Shown: in pieces, positions 28,389 to 37,824 of the stretch
Numbering within the stretch: the stretch's first letter is position 1
How the letters are laid out: each line of letters opens with the position of its first letter
Source of the DNA: Nocardioides caeni
GTDB lineage: Bacteria > Actinomycetota > Actinomycetes > Propionibacteriales > Nocardioidaceae
DNA length: 64,000 bases
Assembly: GCF_004912195.1 (NCBI RefSeq)
Contig: NZ_STGW01000006.1
Coordinates: forward strand, 75,411-139,410
Direction of reading: 5' to 3'
Made by a program: the position numbers and the translations under genes
Notes under the pieces: generated by a model
Databases searched by the model: none
Seen by the model: only the letters and a program-made list of their open reading frames with translations
What the model was told of the DNA's origin: nothing

Positions 28389-30137
28389 ATGCCTGACGTG
28401 CCCGCCGCCGTACGCCGCCTGCCCGGTCGCCTGACCGCCCCCGGGCCGGGCTGGACGACACGCGCCGACGTGGTCATCGTCGGATCCGGGATCGCGGGGC
28501 TCACGGCTGCGCTGCGGCTGCGGCAGAAGGTCGACAAGGTCCTGGTGGTCACCAAGGACGTGCTCGCCGCGGGCTCCACCCAGTGGGCGCAGGGCGGGAT
28601 CGCCGCGGCCCTCGGTCCGGGCGACACCCCCGAGGAGCACGAGGTCGACACCCTCGTCGCCGGCGCGGGCGCCTGCGACCTCGAGGCCGTGCGGGTCCTG
28701 GTCAACGAGGGTCCCGAGGCGGTCCGCGAGCTGATCGCGCTCGGCACCAACTTCGACCACACCGACGACGGCGAGCTCTCCCTGACCCGCGAGGGTGGAC
28801 ACCACCGCGACCGGATCGCGCACGCGGGCGGCGACGCCACCGGTGCGGAGATCCAGCGGGCGCTGATCGCGGCCATCGAGGCCGCGCCCGACATCGAGGT
28901 CATCCAGCACGCACTGGCCGTCGACCTCCTGCTCGGCCAGGACGAGACGGGCGCGACCGGTGTCGCCGGCCTGACCCTCCACGTCATCGGCGAGGGCGAG
29001 CGCGACGGCGTCGGTGCCGTGCACTGCCGGGCCGTGGTGCTGGCCAGCGGCGGTCTGGGGCAGGTCTTCTCCCAGACGACCAACCCGTCCGTCTCCACCG
29101 GCGACGGGATGGCGGTCGCGCTGCGTGCGGGCGCGACGCTGCGCGACCTGGAGTTCGTGCAGTTCCACCCGACGGTCATGTATCTCGGCCCCGACTCCCG
29201 GGGCCAGCAGCCGCTGATCTCCGAGGCGGTCCGGGGCGAGGGCGCCTTCCTGGTCGACGGCCTTCCCGAGGAGGGCGGCGTCCGTTTCATGCAGGGTGTC
29301 CACGAGCTCGCCGACCTCGCACCCCGCGACGTCGTCGCCAAGGCGATCATGAAGCGGATGCTCGAGACCGGGCTCCCGCACATGTGGCTCGACGCCCGCC
29401 ACCTCGGCGCGGACTTCTGGGAGCGCCGGTTCCCGACCATCCTGGCCACCGCCCGCTCGCACGGGGTCGACCCGGTCACCCAGCTCATCCCGGTCGCGCC
29501 GGCCTGCCACTACGCGTCGGGCGGCGTGCGCACCGACCTGTTCGGGCGCACCGACCTGCCGGGCCTCTATGCGACCGGCGAGGTGGCCTGCTCGGGTGTC
29601 CACGGCGCCAACCGGCTCGCGTCGAACTCGCTGCTCGAGGGTCTCGTCTTCTCCCGCCGGATCGCCGACGTGCTGCCCGCCGAGCTGCCCGCCTGGCGCG
29701 AGTCGGCGACCGACGTGCGCACCGAGGGGCTGGTCTCCGGTGGGGTGCGCCGCGAGCTGCAGGAGGCGATGTCCTCCCGCGTCGGCGTGCTGCGCAACGC
29801 GCCGGGTCTCGCCGAGGCGTCGGTCGTGCTGGACAAGCTGGCCGGCCGCAGCGCCGAGTCGGTCGACCAGTCGTCCTGGGAGGCCACCAACCTCCTCACG
29901 ATCAGCGCCGCCCTCGCCGACGCGGCCGCCCTGCGCGAGGAGACCCGCGGCTCCCACTGGCGCGAGGACTTCGGCGAGCGCGACGACGCCCACTGGGCGG
30001 GGCACTTCGACGTCCGGATGGCCGACGGGGTCACCACGGTGGCCTTCAGCCCCTCACCCGCGACCGATGGCCTGGTGGTCGAGGAGGCCGGCGACGGTCG
30101 TCACGAGACCCAGGTTCGAGACGAGGACGACCGATGA
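28389..30137 (+). CDS. nadB: L-aspartate oxidase
   Basis: A 582-residue flavoenzyme oxidising aspartate to iminoaspartate, the first step of NAD synthesis. The FAD-binding VIVGSGIAGLTAALRL is near residue 30. HRDRIAHAGGDATG and the C-terminal ACHYASGGVRTDLFGRT and ATGEVACSGVHGANRLASNS regions are intact. nadA is not in the window; quinolinate synthase must be encoded elsewhere. The stop overlaps nadC. Confidence 0.95.
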   Translation: MPDVPAAVRRLPGRLTAPGPGWTTRADVVIVGSGIAGLTAALRLRQKVDKVLVVTKDVLAAGSTQWAQGGIAAALGPGDTPEEHEVDTLVAGAGACDLEAVRVLVNEGPEAVRELIALGTNFDHTDDGELSLTREGGHHRDRIAHAGGDATGAEIQRALIAAIEAAPDIEVIQHALAVDLLLGQDETGATGVAGLTLHVIGEGERDGVGAVHCRAVVLASGGLGQVFSQTTNPSVSTGDGMAVALRAGATLRDLEFVQFHPTVMYLGPDSRGQQPLISEAVRGEGAFLVDGLPEEGGVRFMQGVHELADLAPRDVVAKAIMKRMLETGLPHMWLDARHLGADFWERRFPTILATARSHGVDPVTQLIPVAPACHYASGGVRTDLFGRTDLPGLYATGEVACSGVHGANRLASNSLLEGLVFSRRIADVLPAELPAWRESATDVRTEGLVSGGVRRELQEAMSSRVGVLRNAPGLAEASVVLDKLAGRSAESVDQSSWEATNLLTISAALADAAALREETRGSHWREDFGERDDAHWAGHFDVRMADGVTTVAFSPSPATDGLVVEEAGDGRHETQVRDEDDR

Positions 30138-31114
30138 TCGCCCGCACGCCGTACGACGCCCTCCCGGCCGCGCTCGTCGCCGAGATCACCGACGCGGGAC
30201 TCGACCCGCGGGCGATCCACGAGCACGTCGCACTGGCCTTCGAGGAGGACCTGCCCGGCGGGGTCGACGACGTCACCAGCGCGGCGATGCCCGACATGGG
30301 CCACGCGGTCGCCGACTTCGCGGCACGCGAGCCGGGTGTGGTGGCAGGACTCGCGATCGCCGAGCTCGCCTTCGCCCAAGCGCTCGGCGACACGGTCGAG
30401 GTGACCGGCCGCGTGCCCGACGGCACGCGGGTGGCGCCGGGTGACGTCGTGCTGACGGTCTCCGGGCCGGTCCAGGGCGTGCTCACCGCCGAGCGCACCG
30501 CCCTCAACTTCGCCTCCCACCTCTCGGGGGTGGCGACCGCGACGGCGCAGTGGGTCGATGCGATCGCCGGCACCGGCGCCCGGGTGCTCGACACCCGCAA
30601 GACGCTGCCGGGCTGGCGGGCGCTGCAGAAGTACGCCGTGCGCTGTGGCGGCGGCACCAACCACCGGTTCAGCCTCGTGGACCGCGCGATGGTCAAGGAC
30701 AACCACGCCGTCGCCGCGGGCGGGGTCGTGGAGGCCTACCGGGCGGTCGTGGCGGCCAACCCGGGTCTGCGGGTCGAGGTCGAGGTGATGGACCTCGACG
30801 AGTTGCGGGCCGTGCTCGCCGCCGGCTGCACCGAGGTGCTCCTCGACAACATGAGCACCGCTGACATGGCGGAGGCGGTGCGGATCAACGCGGACGCCGG
30901 ACGTGCGGCCACCCTCGAGGCATCGGGCGGCCTGACCATCGAGCGCGCCCGGGAGGTCGCCGAGACCGGCGTCGACTTCATCTCCGTCGGCGCGCTCACC
31001 CACTCCGTCGACGTGTTCGACCTCGGTCTGGACTTCCGGACACACGGGGGCTCCGCCCCCGTGGACCCCCGACTGGGGGGCTCCGCCCCCCAGACCCCCC
31101 AAGGCGCTGGATGA
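30134..31114 (+). CDS. nadC: Nicotinate-nucleotide pyrophosphorylase (carboxylating) with a repeat-encoded tail
   Basis: A 326-residue quinolinate phosphoribosyltransferase. RTALNFASHLSGVAT, LDTRKTLPGWRALQKYAV, GGGTNHRFSLVDRAMVKDNH and EASGGLTIERAREVAETGVDFIS are diagnostic. The normal end of the family is reached at FDLGLDF near residue 300. The last 25 residues, rich in Gly, Pro, Ser and Ala, are translated from two perfect hairpin repeats. ATG overlaps nadB; the stop overlaps coaX. Confidence 0.95.
   Translation: MIARTPYDALPAALVAEITDAGLDPRAIHEHVALAFEEDLPGGVDDVTSAAMPDMGHAVADFAAREPGVVAGLAIAELAFAQALGDTVEVTGRVPDGTRVAPGDVVLTVSGPVQGVLTAERTALNFASHLSGVATATAQWVDAIAGTGARVLDTRKTLPGWRALQKYAVRCGGGTNHRFSLVDRAMVKDNHAVAAGGVVEAYRAVVAANPGLRVEVEVMDLDELRAVLAAGCTEVLLDNMSTADMAEAVRINADAGRAATLEASGGLTIERAREVAETGVDFISVGALTHSVDVFDLGLDFRTHGGSAPVDPRLGGSAPQTPQGAG
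31043..31093. repeat. Two perfect GC hairpins within the 3' end of nadC
   Basis: 31043-31063 pairs CACGGGGGC with GCCCCCGTG and 31073-31093 pairs CTGGGGGGC with GCCCCCCAG, both with the loop TCC. They lie 18 bases before the coaX start and are translated as the NadC tail. Confidence 0.92.
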
Positions 31115-31890
31115 GTCTGCTCGCCGCCGACATCGGCAATGCGCACACCGTCCTCGGGCTCATCGAGGACGGCGAGGTGGATGCGCACTGGCGGGTGTCG
31201 ACCAACGAGCACCGCACGGCCGACGAGTGGGGCGTGCTGCTGCGCGGCCTGCTGGGAGACAGGGAGGGCGACGTCGACGGCATCGCGGTCTGTGCGACGG
31301 TCCCGTCGGTCCTCAACGCGTGGCGCGAGATGCTCGCCGTCCACTTCGCTGACGTGGCCCGCGTGATCGTCGAGCCCGGCATCCGCACCGGCGTGCCGAT
31401 CGTGGTCGACAACCCCCGCGAGGTCGGGACCGACCGCATCGTCAATGCGCTGGCGGTGGCCGCCGACTACCCGAGCCCCGCGATCGTCGTCGACTTCGGC
31501 GGCACGGCCACGACCTTCGACGTGATCGACGGGCAGGGGCGCTACGTCGGAGGCGCGATCACGCCCGGCATCGAGATCTCCCTCGATGCGCTCAGCCGGG
31601 GTGGTGCCCAGCTGCGGATGGTCGAGCTGGTGCGACCGCGCGGGGTGATCGGCAAGAACACCGTCGAGGCACTGCAGTCCGGCATGGTCTTCGGCGTCGC
31701 CAGCCAGGTCGAGGGCATGGTCGAGCGGCTGACGGAGTCGCTGGGCTGCGACCCCGAGGACGTGGCCGTCGTCGCGACCGGCTACCTCGCCCCGCTCGTC
31801 GTCGACGAGTGCCGCTGCTTCACCGACCACGCGCCGTGGCTCACGCTGCGCGGCCTGGAGCGGGTCTTCCGCCGCAACGCGGGTGCATGA
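31111..31890 (+). CDS. coaX: Type III pantothenate kinase
   Basis: A 259-residue ASKHA-fold kinase that phosphorylates pantothenate, the first committed step of coenzyme A synthesis. LLAADIGNAHTVLGL is the phosphate-1 loop, EVGTDRIVNALA and VVDFGGTATTFDVI carry the substrate and phosphate-2 sites, and GGAITPGIEIS is also typical. It overlaps nadC (ATGA). Linkage to panC/panD matches its pathway. Confidence 0.95.
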   Translation: MSLLAADIGNAHTVLGLIEDGEVDAHWRVSTNEHRTADEWGVLLRGLLGDREGDVDGIAVCATVPSVLNAWREMLAVHFADVARVIVEPGIRTGVPIVVDNPREVGTDRIVNALAVAADYPSPAIVVDFGGTATTFDVIDGQGRYVGGAITPGIEISLDALSRGGAQLRMVELVRPRGVIGKNTVEALQSGMVFGVASQVEGMVERLTESLGCDPEDVAVVATGYLAPLVVDECRCFTDHAPWLTLRGLERVFRRNAGA

Positions 31891-31908
31891 CGCACCTCTT
31901 CCATCTCC

Positions 31909-31920
31909 TATGCTGACCCG
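31909..31920 (+). promoter_or_regulatory. Probable -10 box of the sulfotransferase gene
   Basis: TATGCT at 31909-31914 lies six bases before the GTG at 31921. Confidence 0.5.
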
Positions 31921-32946
31921 GTGACCGAGCAGGAGACGACGCAGGATCAGGGCGCGTCCGACGCCATGCTGACGGGACTCAAGCAGGTGCCCGGCGGGGT
32001 CTGGCGCACCTACCTCGCCCCCGATGCCAAGGTCGTCTTCGAGTCGCTCAACAAGAACGCGTGCACCAGCCTGAAGTGGATGATGGCCGAGCTCGCGGGC
32101 GAGGACCTCGACGGCTTCCGGGCCGGGCCGCAGCCCTACATCGACGACTCCGAGCCGATCCACAATCGTGACCTGTGGAAGGTGTCCCCGCGGCTGGACG
32201 CGCTCGACGCCGAGCAGCGGGCGCAGATCCACCCCGACAACGGCTGGTTCGTCTTCGCGGTGGTCCGCGATCCCCGGCTGCGGCTCTTCTCCGCCTGGCA
32301 GAACAAGCTGCTCATCGAGACCCCGTTCAGCCACCGCTGGTCCAAGGAGTGGTGGTATCCGCGCCACCCCCTCACGGCCGAGACGGTCATCGAGGACTTC
32401 GCGAAGTTCGTCGAGCTGTGCGAGCAGGACCCGCCGCACTGGCTGCGCGCCAAGGACGCCCACTTCCGCGACCAGGTCGAGATGCTCGCCGAGGACTCGG
32501 TGCCCTACACGCGGATCTACGAGATCAGCGAGATGAAGCAGCTCCAGGCCGACCTCGCCGCCCACCTCGAGTCCGTCGGGCGCCCGGTCATCCCGCTGCC
32601 GCGCGCCAACCCGACGCCGTTGCGTCCGATCGGCGCGCTCTACGCCAACGGCATCAAGGAGCGGATCGAGAAGATCTACGCCGCCGACTTCGAGCGCTTC
32701 GGCCACCTCTGGGACTTCACCAAGACCGAGAACGCCGAGCCGTGGACCAAGGAGGCGCTCAACGCCTGCGAGCAGGAGGCCGTCCTCGGCCGTCGCATCG
32801 GCGAGCTCTATCGCATCGCCAAGAACCGCGGTGAGAAGCTCGAGAAGGCCAACGCCCGCATCGCCGAGCTCGAGCAGCGTGCCACGGTCAAGGGCCTCGC
32901 CCGCGCCAAGGCAGCGGGTGCCAAGCGCCGGCTGCGTCGCTCCTGA
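31921..32946 (+). CDS. Sulfotransferase family protein (Sulfotransfer_2-like)
   Basis: A 341-residue protein. FESLNKNACTSLKWMM near residues 41-56 fits the PAPS 5'-phosphosulfate loop of carbohydrate sulfotransferases, and VRDPRLRLFSAWQNKL near 116-131 fits the 3'-phosphate loop. The last 60 residues form a basic coiled coil. It probably transfers sulfate from PAPS to a glycan. No signal peptide is seen, so it would act in the cytoplasm on precursors. It begins the second glycan island, 30 bases after coaX. GTG start, leaderless style. Confidence 0.82.
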   Translation: MTEQETTQDQGASDAMLTGLKQVPGGVWRTYLAPDAKVVFESLNKNACTSLKWMMAELAGEDLDGFRAGPQPYIDDSEPIHNRDLWKVSPRLDALDAEQRAQIHPDNGWFVFAVVRDPRLRLFSAWQNKLLIETPFSHRWSKEWWYPRHPLTAETVIEDFAKFVELCEQDPPHWLRAKDAHFRDQVEMLAEDSVPYTRIYEISEMKQLQADLAAHLESVGRPVIPLPRANPTPLRPIGALYANGIKERIEKIYAADFERFGHLWDFTKTENAEPWTKEALNACEQEAVLGRRIGELYRIAKNRGEKLEKANARIAELEQRATVKGLARAKAAGAKRRLRRS

Positions 32947-32950
32947 CCTC

Positions 32951-32966
32951 TGGTGGTCGAGGAGCG
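32951..32966. repeat. Single end of the GGTCGAGGA repeat element
   Basis: TGGTGGTCGAGGAGCG lies between two convergent stops. It resembles the ends of the 46570-46694 element (GTTGGTCGAGGA) and may be a remnant of one. Confidence 0.5.
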
Positions 32967-35582
32967 TCAGTCGGGCGGGAGCGGCGTCGGCACGGCCGGC
33001 AGCCGGCTCTGGTTGCGCTCGGTGAAGCGCACCCGCTCGACGACCCGCTCGCAGTTGCCGCCGTCACGGAACGGGAAGGTCGCCTCGATCCGCGCCTGGT
33101 AGTCGGCCATCGGCGCCGCGCCGTGGTCGAGCGTCCGGACGGTCGCAGCCACCGCGTCGTCGAGACTCGCCGCGACCGGTCCGAAGCCGTCGCGCTCGTA
33201 CTGGAAGTAGCCGCCGCGCCCCACGTGGCCACCGCCGAGCACCACATCGGCGTCGAACTGGAAGTAGACGACCGGACGCTCGAGGTAGGCGGCGTTGAAG
33301 GCGACCGACGAGAAGTCGGTGACGAACGCCCGGGCCCGGGCGAAGAGCTCCTGCGGGTCCTGACCCTCATAGGCGAGCGGCGTGACGTGCGCCGGCAGGT
33401 CGAGGTGCGGGACCAGCGGCTGCAGGTTGGGGTGCGGGAGGAAGCCCAGTGTCAGGCCGTGGCGCGCGCACGCCTCGGCGAGGCGCTCGTCGCGCAGATA
33501 GCCCAGCCACTCCTGCACGAAGGTGCTCTGCAGCACCGACAGGTCGAGCTCGCGCCGCTGCGACCCCTCGATGATCGGCGGCAGCAGTCCGTTGCGCCAC
33601 GTCGGCGCCACGAGCAGCAGGTCGCGCTTGTCCACGGGGAAGCGCTCACCCACCTGCTTGAGGCGGTCGAAGCGCGGCAGGCCCGTCAACGCGACCTCAT
33701 GCGTGGTGAAGACGTACGACGTGTGGTCGCCCGCGATCGAGGCCAGCTCCTGCGGCGTGCTGACGACGAAGGTGTCGAGCTTCTTGGGGTCCAGCCAGGA
33801 CGACAGGTCGTCCTTGATGACGCCGTGCTGCAGGAAGTGGAAGCGCCAGTTCGGCGGCGCGAACTCCGTCACCGGTCGGGGGTTCACGATCGCCGCGTCG
33901 GCGTGCGAGGACAGCAGGTGCCGGGCGTGGGCCATCAGCATCCGCCACTCCAGCGACTTGTAGGCCACCAGCCGGTCGCCGTGGCCCTCGGCGCGGAAGC
34001 GGTCCCACTCCTTGCCGCCCTTCTCCAGCACGAACCAGGCGTTGATCTCCGGATGGTGCTCGCGGACGTGGCGGAAGAGGATCTCGGCACTGTCGGCCGC
34101 GTCGTGCACGCGGTCGACGAAGACCCACGCGTCGGCGTACTTCGCCCGCACCCGGGGGCGCAGATAGAGCTTCTGGGCGACCTTGCTCAGCCGCGAGACG
34201 GGGCGCCGGATCCGCAGTGGCTCGGGCACCTCCTCGCGGGCGCGGTCGGACTCGGCGCTCAGCCACCAGCGCAGCTGGCCCGGGGGAGCGACCCGCACGC
34301 TCTCGGGCTCGGCGCCATAGACGATGTCGGCCGGTCGCCCGTCGCGGCGCAGCTCCAGAGAGGTGGTTGCCGGCAGCCAGGCGATCCGCTGGCGGATCAG
34401 CGGACGGCCGTAGTAGGTCCAGTCGCGGACCTTGGCGTGCAGCGGCTCGATCTCGTCACCGTTGCCCCGCCACGACTCCTCCGGCAGGTCGCCGGTGAAG
34501 AGATAGCTGGCCCGCACGACCTCCTGGGTCGTGTCGAGCTCGGTGAGCGCGATCGCCGGCGCTCGCCAGGGTGATGCGTCATAGCCGTGCTCGAGGGCGA
34601 GGCGCGCGGGCCGCGGCACGGACGGCGGGAGGTACGGCGTCATCGCCGGCACGTCGATCTGCGCGAGGATCTGCGCGGTCAGTCGGTGGAAGCTCTCGGC
34701 GAGCTCGCCGTCGACCGGCCGCGGGCCGGACTTGGGGTCGGGCGAGGCGAGATACCAGGCGAGCTCGTAGAGCAGGTAGACCGCGACCCAGTCGGGCACC
34801 CGTCCGTAGCGCTCGGTCGCCCGCTGCAGCACGTCGAGGTAGCCGTGCTCGAGGACGGCGGTGTAGCGGCCGGGGTGCAGGCCGGCGGTCTGCAGCGTCG
34901 AGCTGGCGTCCTCGCGCTTGCGGTAGTGGTATATCGCGCCCTGCAGGAAGCCGACGACGGGGTGGTCGTAGGTGAACAGGTAGCGGCAGTTGAAGTGGCC
35001 GTCCTCGAAGTTCGGCCGGACGCGGTGGTCGAAGCGCAGGTCGTGCTCGCGGATGCGGTCGAGGGAGAAGAACGAGGCCGGCGAGCTCCCGTGGAAGCGC
35101 TCCGGGCTGCGGGACAGGTCGACCACCGGGCTGCCGACGAACATCGACTTCAGCGGGTGCCGGTCGAGGATCACGCCCCGGCCCTCCTGCCACAGCAGCC
35201 GGTTGGTCGCGGCCATCGCGGCGTCCGGGTGGGCGACGAGGAACTTCTCGACGACCTTGAGATAGGGCGGCTCGAGCACGTCGTCCGGGTCGGGGAAGGT
35301 GATCCACTCGCCCCGGGCCTCGGTGATGCCGCGGTTGCGCGCCGCGCCCTGGCCGCCGTTCTCCTGGTGCACCACCCGCACCAGATCGGGCCGCCGGGCA
35401 GCCCACTCGTCGAGCAGGCGGCCGGACTCGTCGGTCGAGCCGTCGTCGACCATGACGACCTCGACCCGGGACAGGTCGAAGTCCTGGGCCTCGATGGAGG
35501 CGATGAAGTCGGGCAGGTAGGGCGCGACGTCGTAGACGGCGCTGACGATGCTGAAGCGAGGGCGCTCCTGCTGCTCGGTCAT
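32967..35582 (-). CDS. GT2 glycosyltransferase fused to CDP-glycerol glycerophosphotransferase
   Basis: An 871-residue teichoic-acid-type enzyme. Residues 1-330 are a GT2 domain (SIVSAVYDVAPYLPDFIASI, VMVDDGSTDESG, FPDPDDVLEPPYLKV). After a linker, residues about 500-860 are a TagF/TagB-like domain: LSSHADAAI, FLQHGVIKDD, LLVAPTWR, LGFLPHPNLQP and FVTDFSSVAFNAAYLERPVVYFQ. It should build a polymer with glycerol- or other polyol-phosphate units on a lipid carrier at the inner membrane face. The ATG at 35582 is one base from the preceding acyltransferase stop, so the two are co-transcribed. Confidence 0.92.
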   Translation of the reverse strand: MTEQQERPRFSIVSAVYDVAPYLPDFIASIEAQDFDLSRVEVVMVDDGSTDESGRLLDEWAARRPDLVRVVHQENGGQGAARNRGITEARGEWITFPDPDDVLEPPYLKVVEKFLVAHPDAAMAATNRLLWQEGRGVILDRHPLKSMFVGSPVVDLSRSPERFHGSSPASFFSLDRIREHDLRFDHRVRPNFEDGHFNCRYLFTYDHPVVGFLQGAIYHYRKREDASSTLQTAGLHPGRYTAVLEHGYLDVLQRATERYGRVPDWVAVYLLYELAWYLASPDPKSGPRPVDGELAESFHRLTAQILAQIDVPAMTPYLPPSVPRPARLALEHGYDASPWRAPAIALTELDTTQEVVRASYLFTGDLPEESWRGNGDEIEPLHAKVRDWTYYGRPLIRQRIAWLPATTSLELRRDGRPADIVYGAEPESVRVAPPGQLRWWLSAESDRAREEVPEPLRIRRPVSRLSKVAQKLYLRPRVRAKYADAWVFVDRVHDAADSAEILFRHVREHHPEINAWFVLEKGGKEWDRFRAEGHGDRLVAYKSLEWRMLMAHARHLLSSHADAAIVNPRPVTEFAPPNWRFHFLQHGVIKDDLSSWLDPKKLDTFVVSTPQELASIAGDHTSYVFTTHEVALTGLPRFDRLKQVGERFPVDKRDLLLVAPTWRNGLLPPIIEGSQRRELDLSVLQSTFVQEWLGYLRDERLAEACARHGLTLGFLPHPNLQPLVPHLDLPAHVTPLAYEGQDPQELFARARAFVTDFSSVAFNAAYLERPVVYFQFDADVVLGGGHVGRGGYFQYERDGFGPVAASLDDAVAATVRTLDHGAAPMADYQARIEATFPFRDGGNCERVVERVRFTERNQSRLPAVPTPLPPD

Positions 35583-35583
35583 C

Positions 35584-37710
35584 TCATCCCTCTCCGCTCG
35601 GCTGGTCCGGGGTCCGGGCCTGGGTCCCGCCCCGGGCCTGCGCCAGCATCCGCTCCAGCGGCGCGGCGAGGTAGGGCCCGAGGGTGTGGGCGTAGGTCGC
35701 CGTCAGGTGCGAGGCGTCGAAGTAGGTGATCACGCCGCCGTTGACGACCCGGCACACCTCACCGTCGCAGATGTGGTCGGTCATATCCACCAGCCGCAGC
35801 CGCGGGTCGCCGACCGCGGTCACCGCGTCCGTCGACGGGTCGGCGGGCAGCCAGTCGGCGCGGGTGCCGTCGCACTCCGCGTAGTCCTCGCCCGCATCGG
35901 CGATGCAGGTCGGGGTCGCCATGCCGGTGGCCGGGGTGTCCCGGATGACCAGCACCGGCACGTCGGCGGCCAGGAGGGTGTCGAAGACGCTGCGGAACCC
36001 GTCGGCGTAGAGCGGCAGGGAGCTGGCGAGGTCGCTCGACTCGGCCGCGCGGACCGAGACCCGGTTGGAGGTGACCACCAGGTCGGGCTGGGCTTCGGCG
36101 ATCTGCTCGGCGGTCCGCTCCACCCACTCGAGGCAGGCCTGGCTGTAGTCGTCGGTCTGGAAGTTCTGGGCGATCGCGGAGAACGCGCACTGCGAGGCCA
36201 GGTAGGTGTCGACCCGCCAGCCGCGGTTGCTGGCGACCCGTTGCAGCGCCGGCAGCCAGTGGCCCGCGTGGGAATTGCCGACGAGCGCGATCGTGACGTC
36301 GCCGTCGGGGTCGCCGAAGGTGCACGGCCGGTCGGGGAACTCGGGCGTGAAGGACCAGCACTGCTGGCCGCCGACGTCCTTGTAGGCCTCCGACTTGTCC
36401 TTCGCCGCCAGCACCGGGGCGGGCAGCAGCTCGTCATAGGACACTGGCTCGCAGTCGGCGCCCGGCTCGAGTGCGGCCGCCCCGAAGCAGGATCCGCCCT
36501 CGCGGATCGCCTCGGCCAGCCGCTCGCGGTCGTCGGCCTCCTCGCCCTGGACGCTCTGGATGACCACCGTCGCCATCGTGACGACGACGGCCATGCCGGC
36601 GAGCCCGGCGGCGTAAGTGGTGCGCCGGTAGCGGCCGAGCGATCCGGACCGGAAGGGGCGCTCGACGTACCGCTCCGACAGGGCGGCGAGGAGCAGCGTC
36701 AGCGCGGCGATGCCGATCAGGTCGAACCAGCGGGTGTCGCGGCCCAGCGCGCTCGGCGCGAGGACGATCAGCGGCCAGTGCCACAGATAGACGGAGTAGG
36801 AGACGTCGCCCAGCCACCGTGACGGTCCGAGCGCCAGGAGGCGCCCGGGGCTGAACGGCAGGTCGGCGTCGGGGCGGCAGAGGATCACCAGCGCCGTGCC
36901 GAGCACCGGCAGCGCCGCCTGATAGCCCGGGAAGGGGGTTGCCCCCGAGTAGAGGAAGCCGGTCGCGACCATCGCCGCGAGTCCCAGCCAGGATCCGACC
37001 GCACGCACGAGCGGGTGGCGCAACGGCAATTCGCGCTGGCTGACCACGAAGGCCACCAGGCCGCCGATGCCGAGCTCCCAGATCCGCGTCGGGGTGATGA
37101 AGTACGCCGCCGCCGGGTCGTTCATCGTCCGCTCGACCGAGAACAGGAAGGACGCCAGCACTACCGTCGACAGCGTCGCGCCGACGACGTAGACGCTGCG
37201 CACGCGCAGGCGGCGCGAGGCCAGGAACGCGAGTCCGATGAGGATCGGCCAGCCGAAGTAGAACTGCTCCTCGACCGACAGTGACCAGAAGTGCTGCACG
37301 GCGGTGGGGACGTTGTCGCTGGCGAGGTAGTCGACGGCCCGGTCGGCCAGCGACCAGTTGACGACGTAGAGCGCGGCCGCGCGGGCGTCGTCGGCGTTGG
37401 GCTCCCACTGGGTGTCGGGCCCGATGAGGCGCACCGCGACGAGTGTCAGCGCCAGGACCAGCAGCGAGGCGGGCAGCAGCCGCCGGATCCGGCGGCCCCA
37501 GAAGTCGGCGAGGTCGACCGGCCGCCGCGGCGGGCGGTGCAGCAGGTGGGCGGTGATGAGGAAGCCGGAGATGACGAAGAAGACGTCGACACCGACGAAG
37601 CCGCCGGGCAGCAACGGGTGGTGGAGGTGATAGACGACCACCATCGCGACCGCGATGGCGCGGAGGCCCTGGATGTCGGTGCGGGTCGTCCGACTCTCGC
37701 CACTGCCCAC
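35584..37710 (-). CDS. OafA/YrhL-type membrane acyltransferase with SGNH domain, copy 2
   Basis: A 708-residue paralogue of the protein at 23559-25715. It opens with TRTDIQGLRAIAVAMVVVYHL, then FVGVDVFFVISGFLIT and VQHFWSLSVEEQFYFGWP, about ten membrane helices in all. The extracytoplasmic SGNH part has IALVGNSHAGHW and FDASHLT. It probably O-acylates the polymer made by the GT2-TagF protein encoded one base downstream. The GTG at 37710 follows GAGGAC; the open frame upstream is read-through. Confidence 0.9.
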   Translation of the reverse strand: MGSGESRTTRTDIQGLRAIAVAMVVVYHLHHPLLPGGFVGVDVFFVISGFLITAHLLHRPPRRPVDLADFWGRRIRRLLPASLLVLALTLVAVRLIGPDTQWEPNADDARAAALYVVNWSLADRAVDYLASDNVPTAVQHFWSLSVEEQFYFGWPILIGLAFLASRRLRVRSVYVVGATLSTVVLASFLFSVERTMNDPAAAYFITPTRIWELGIGGLVAFVVSQRELPLRHPLVRAVGSWLGLAAMVATGFLYSGATPFPGYQAALPVLGTALVILCRPDADLPFSPGRLLALGPSRWLGDVSYSVYLWHWPLIVLAPSALGRDTRWFDLIGIAALTLLLAALSERYVERPFRSGSLGRYRRTTYAAGLAGMAVVVTMATVVIQSVQGEEADDRERLAEAIREGGSCFGAAALEPGADCEPVSYDELLPAPVLAAKDKSEAYKDVGGQQCWSFTPEFPDRPCTFGDPDGDVTIALVGNSHAGHWLPALQRVASNRGWRVDTYLASQCAFSAIAQNFQTDDYSQACLEWVERTAEQIAEAQPDLVVTSNRVSVRAAESSDLASSLPLYADGFRSVFDTLLAADVPVLVIRDTPATGMATPTCIADAGEDYAECDGTRADWLPADPSTDAVTAVGDPRLRLVDMTDHICDGEVCRVVNGGVITYFDASHLTATYAHTLGPYLAAPLERMLAQARGGTQARTPDQPSGEG

Positions 37711-37810
37711 TAGTCCTCGACCCCCTGCATCGCGCCCCTGAGGGTACGCGAGCGCGGCGATGCGGCCGAACCGACGCTCCGGTGTCGCGAGGCGCCGGTG
37801 CCCGCCGCCG

Positions 37811-37824
37811 TATGCTCTGCTCTC
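37811..37824 (+). promoter_or_regulatory. Probable -10 box of the GT2 gene
   Basis: TATGCT at 37811-37816 is eight bases before the GTG at 37825. It lies inside the longer open frame from 37798 and so argues for the later start. Confidence 0.45.

Noticed and set aside
32967-35582. A frameshift or accidental fusion of two genes in the GT2-TagF protein
   Set aside because: A continuous linker joins two complete domains, and this fusion is known in teichoic-acid type loci of actinobacteria.
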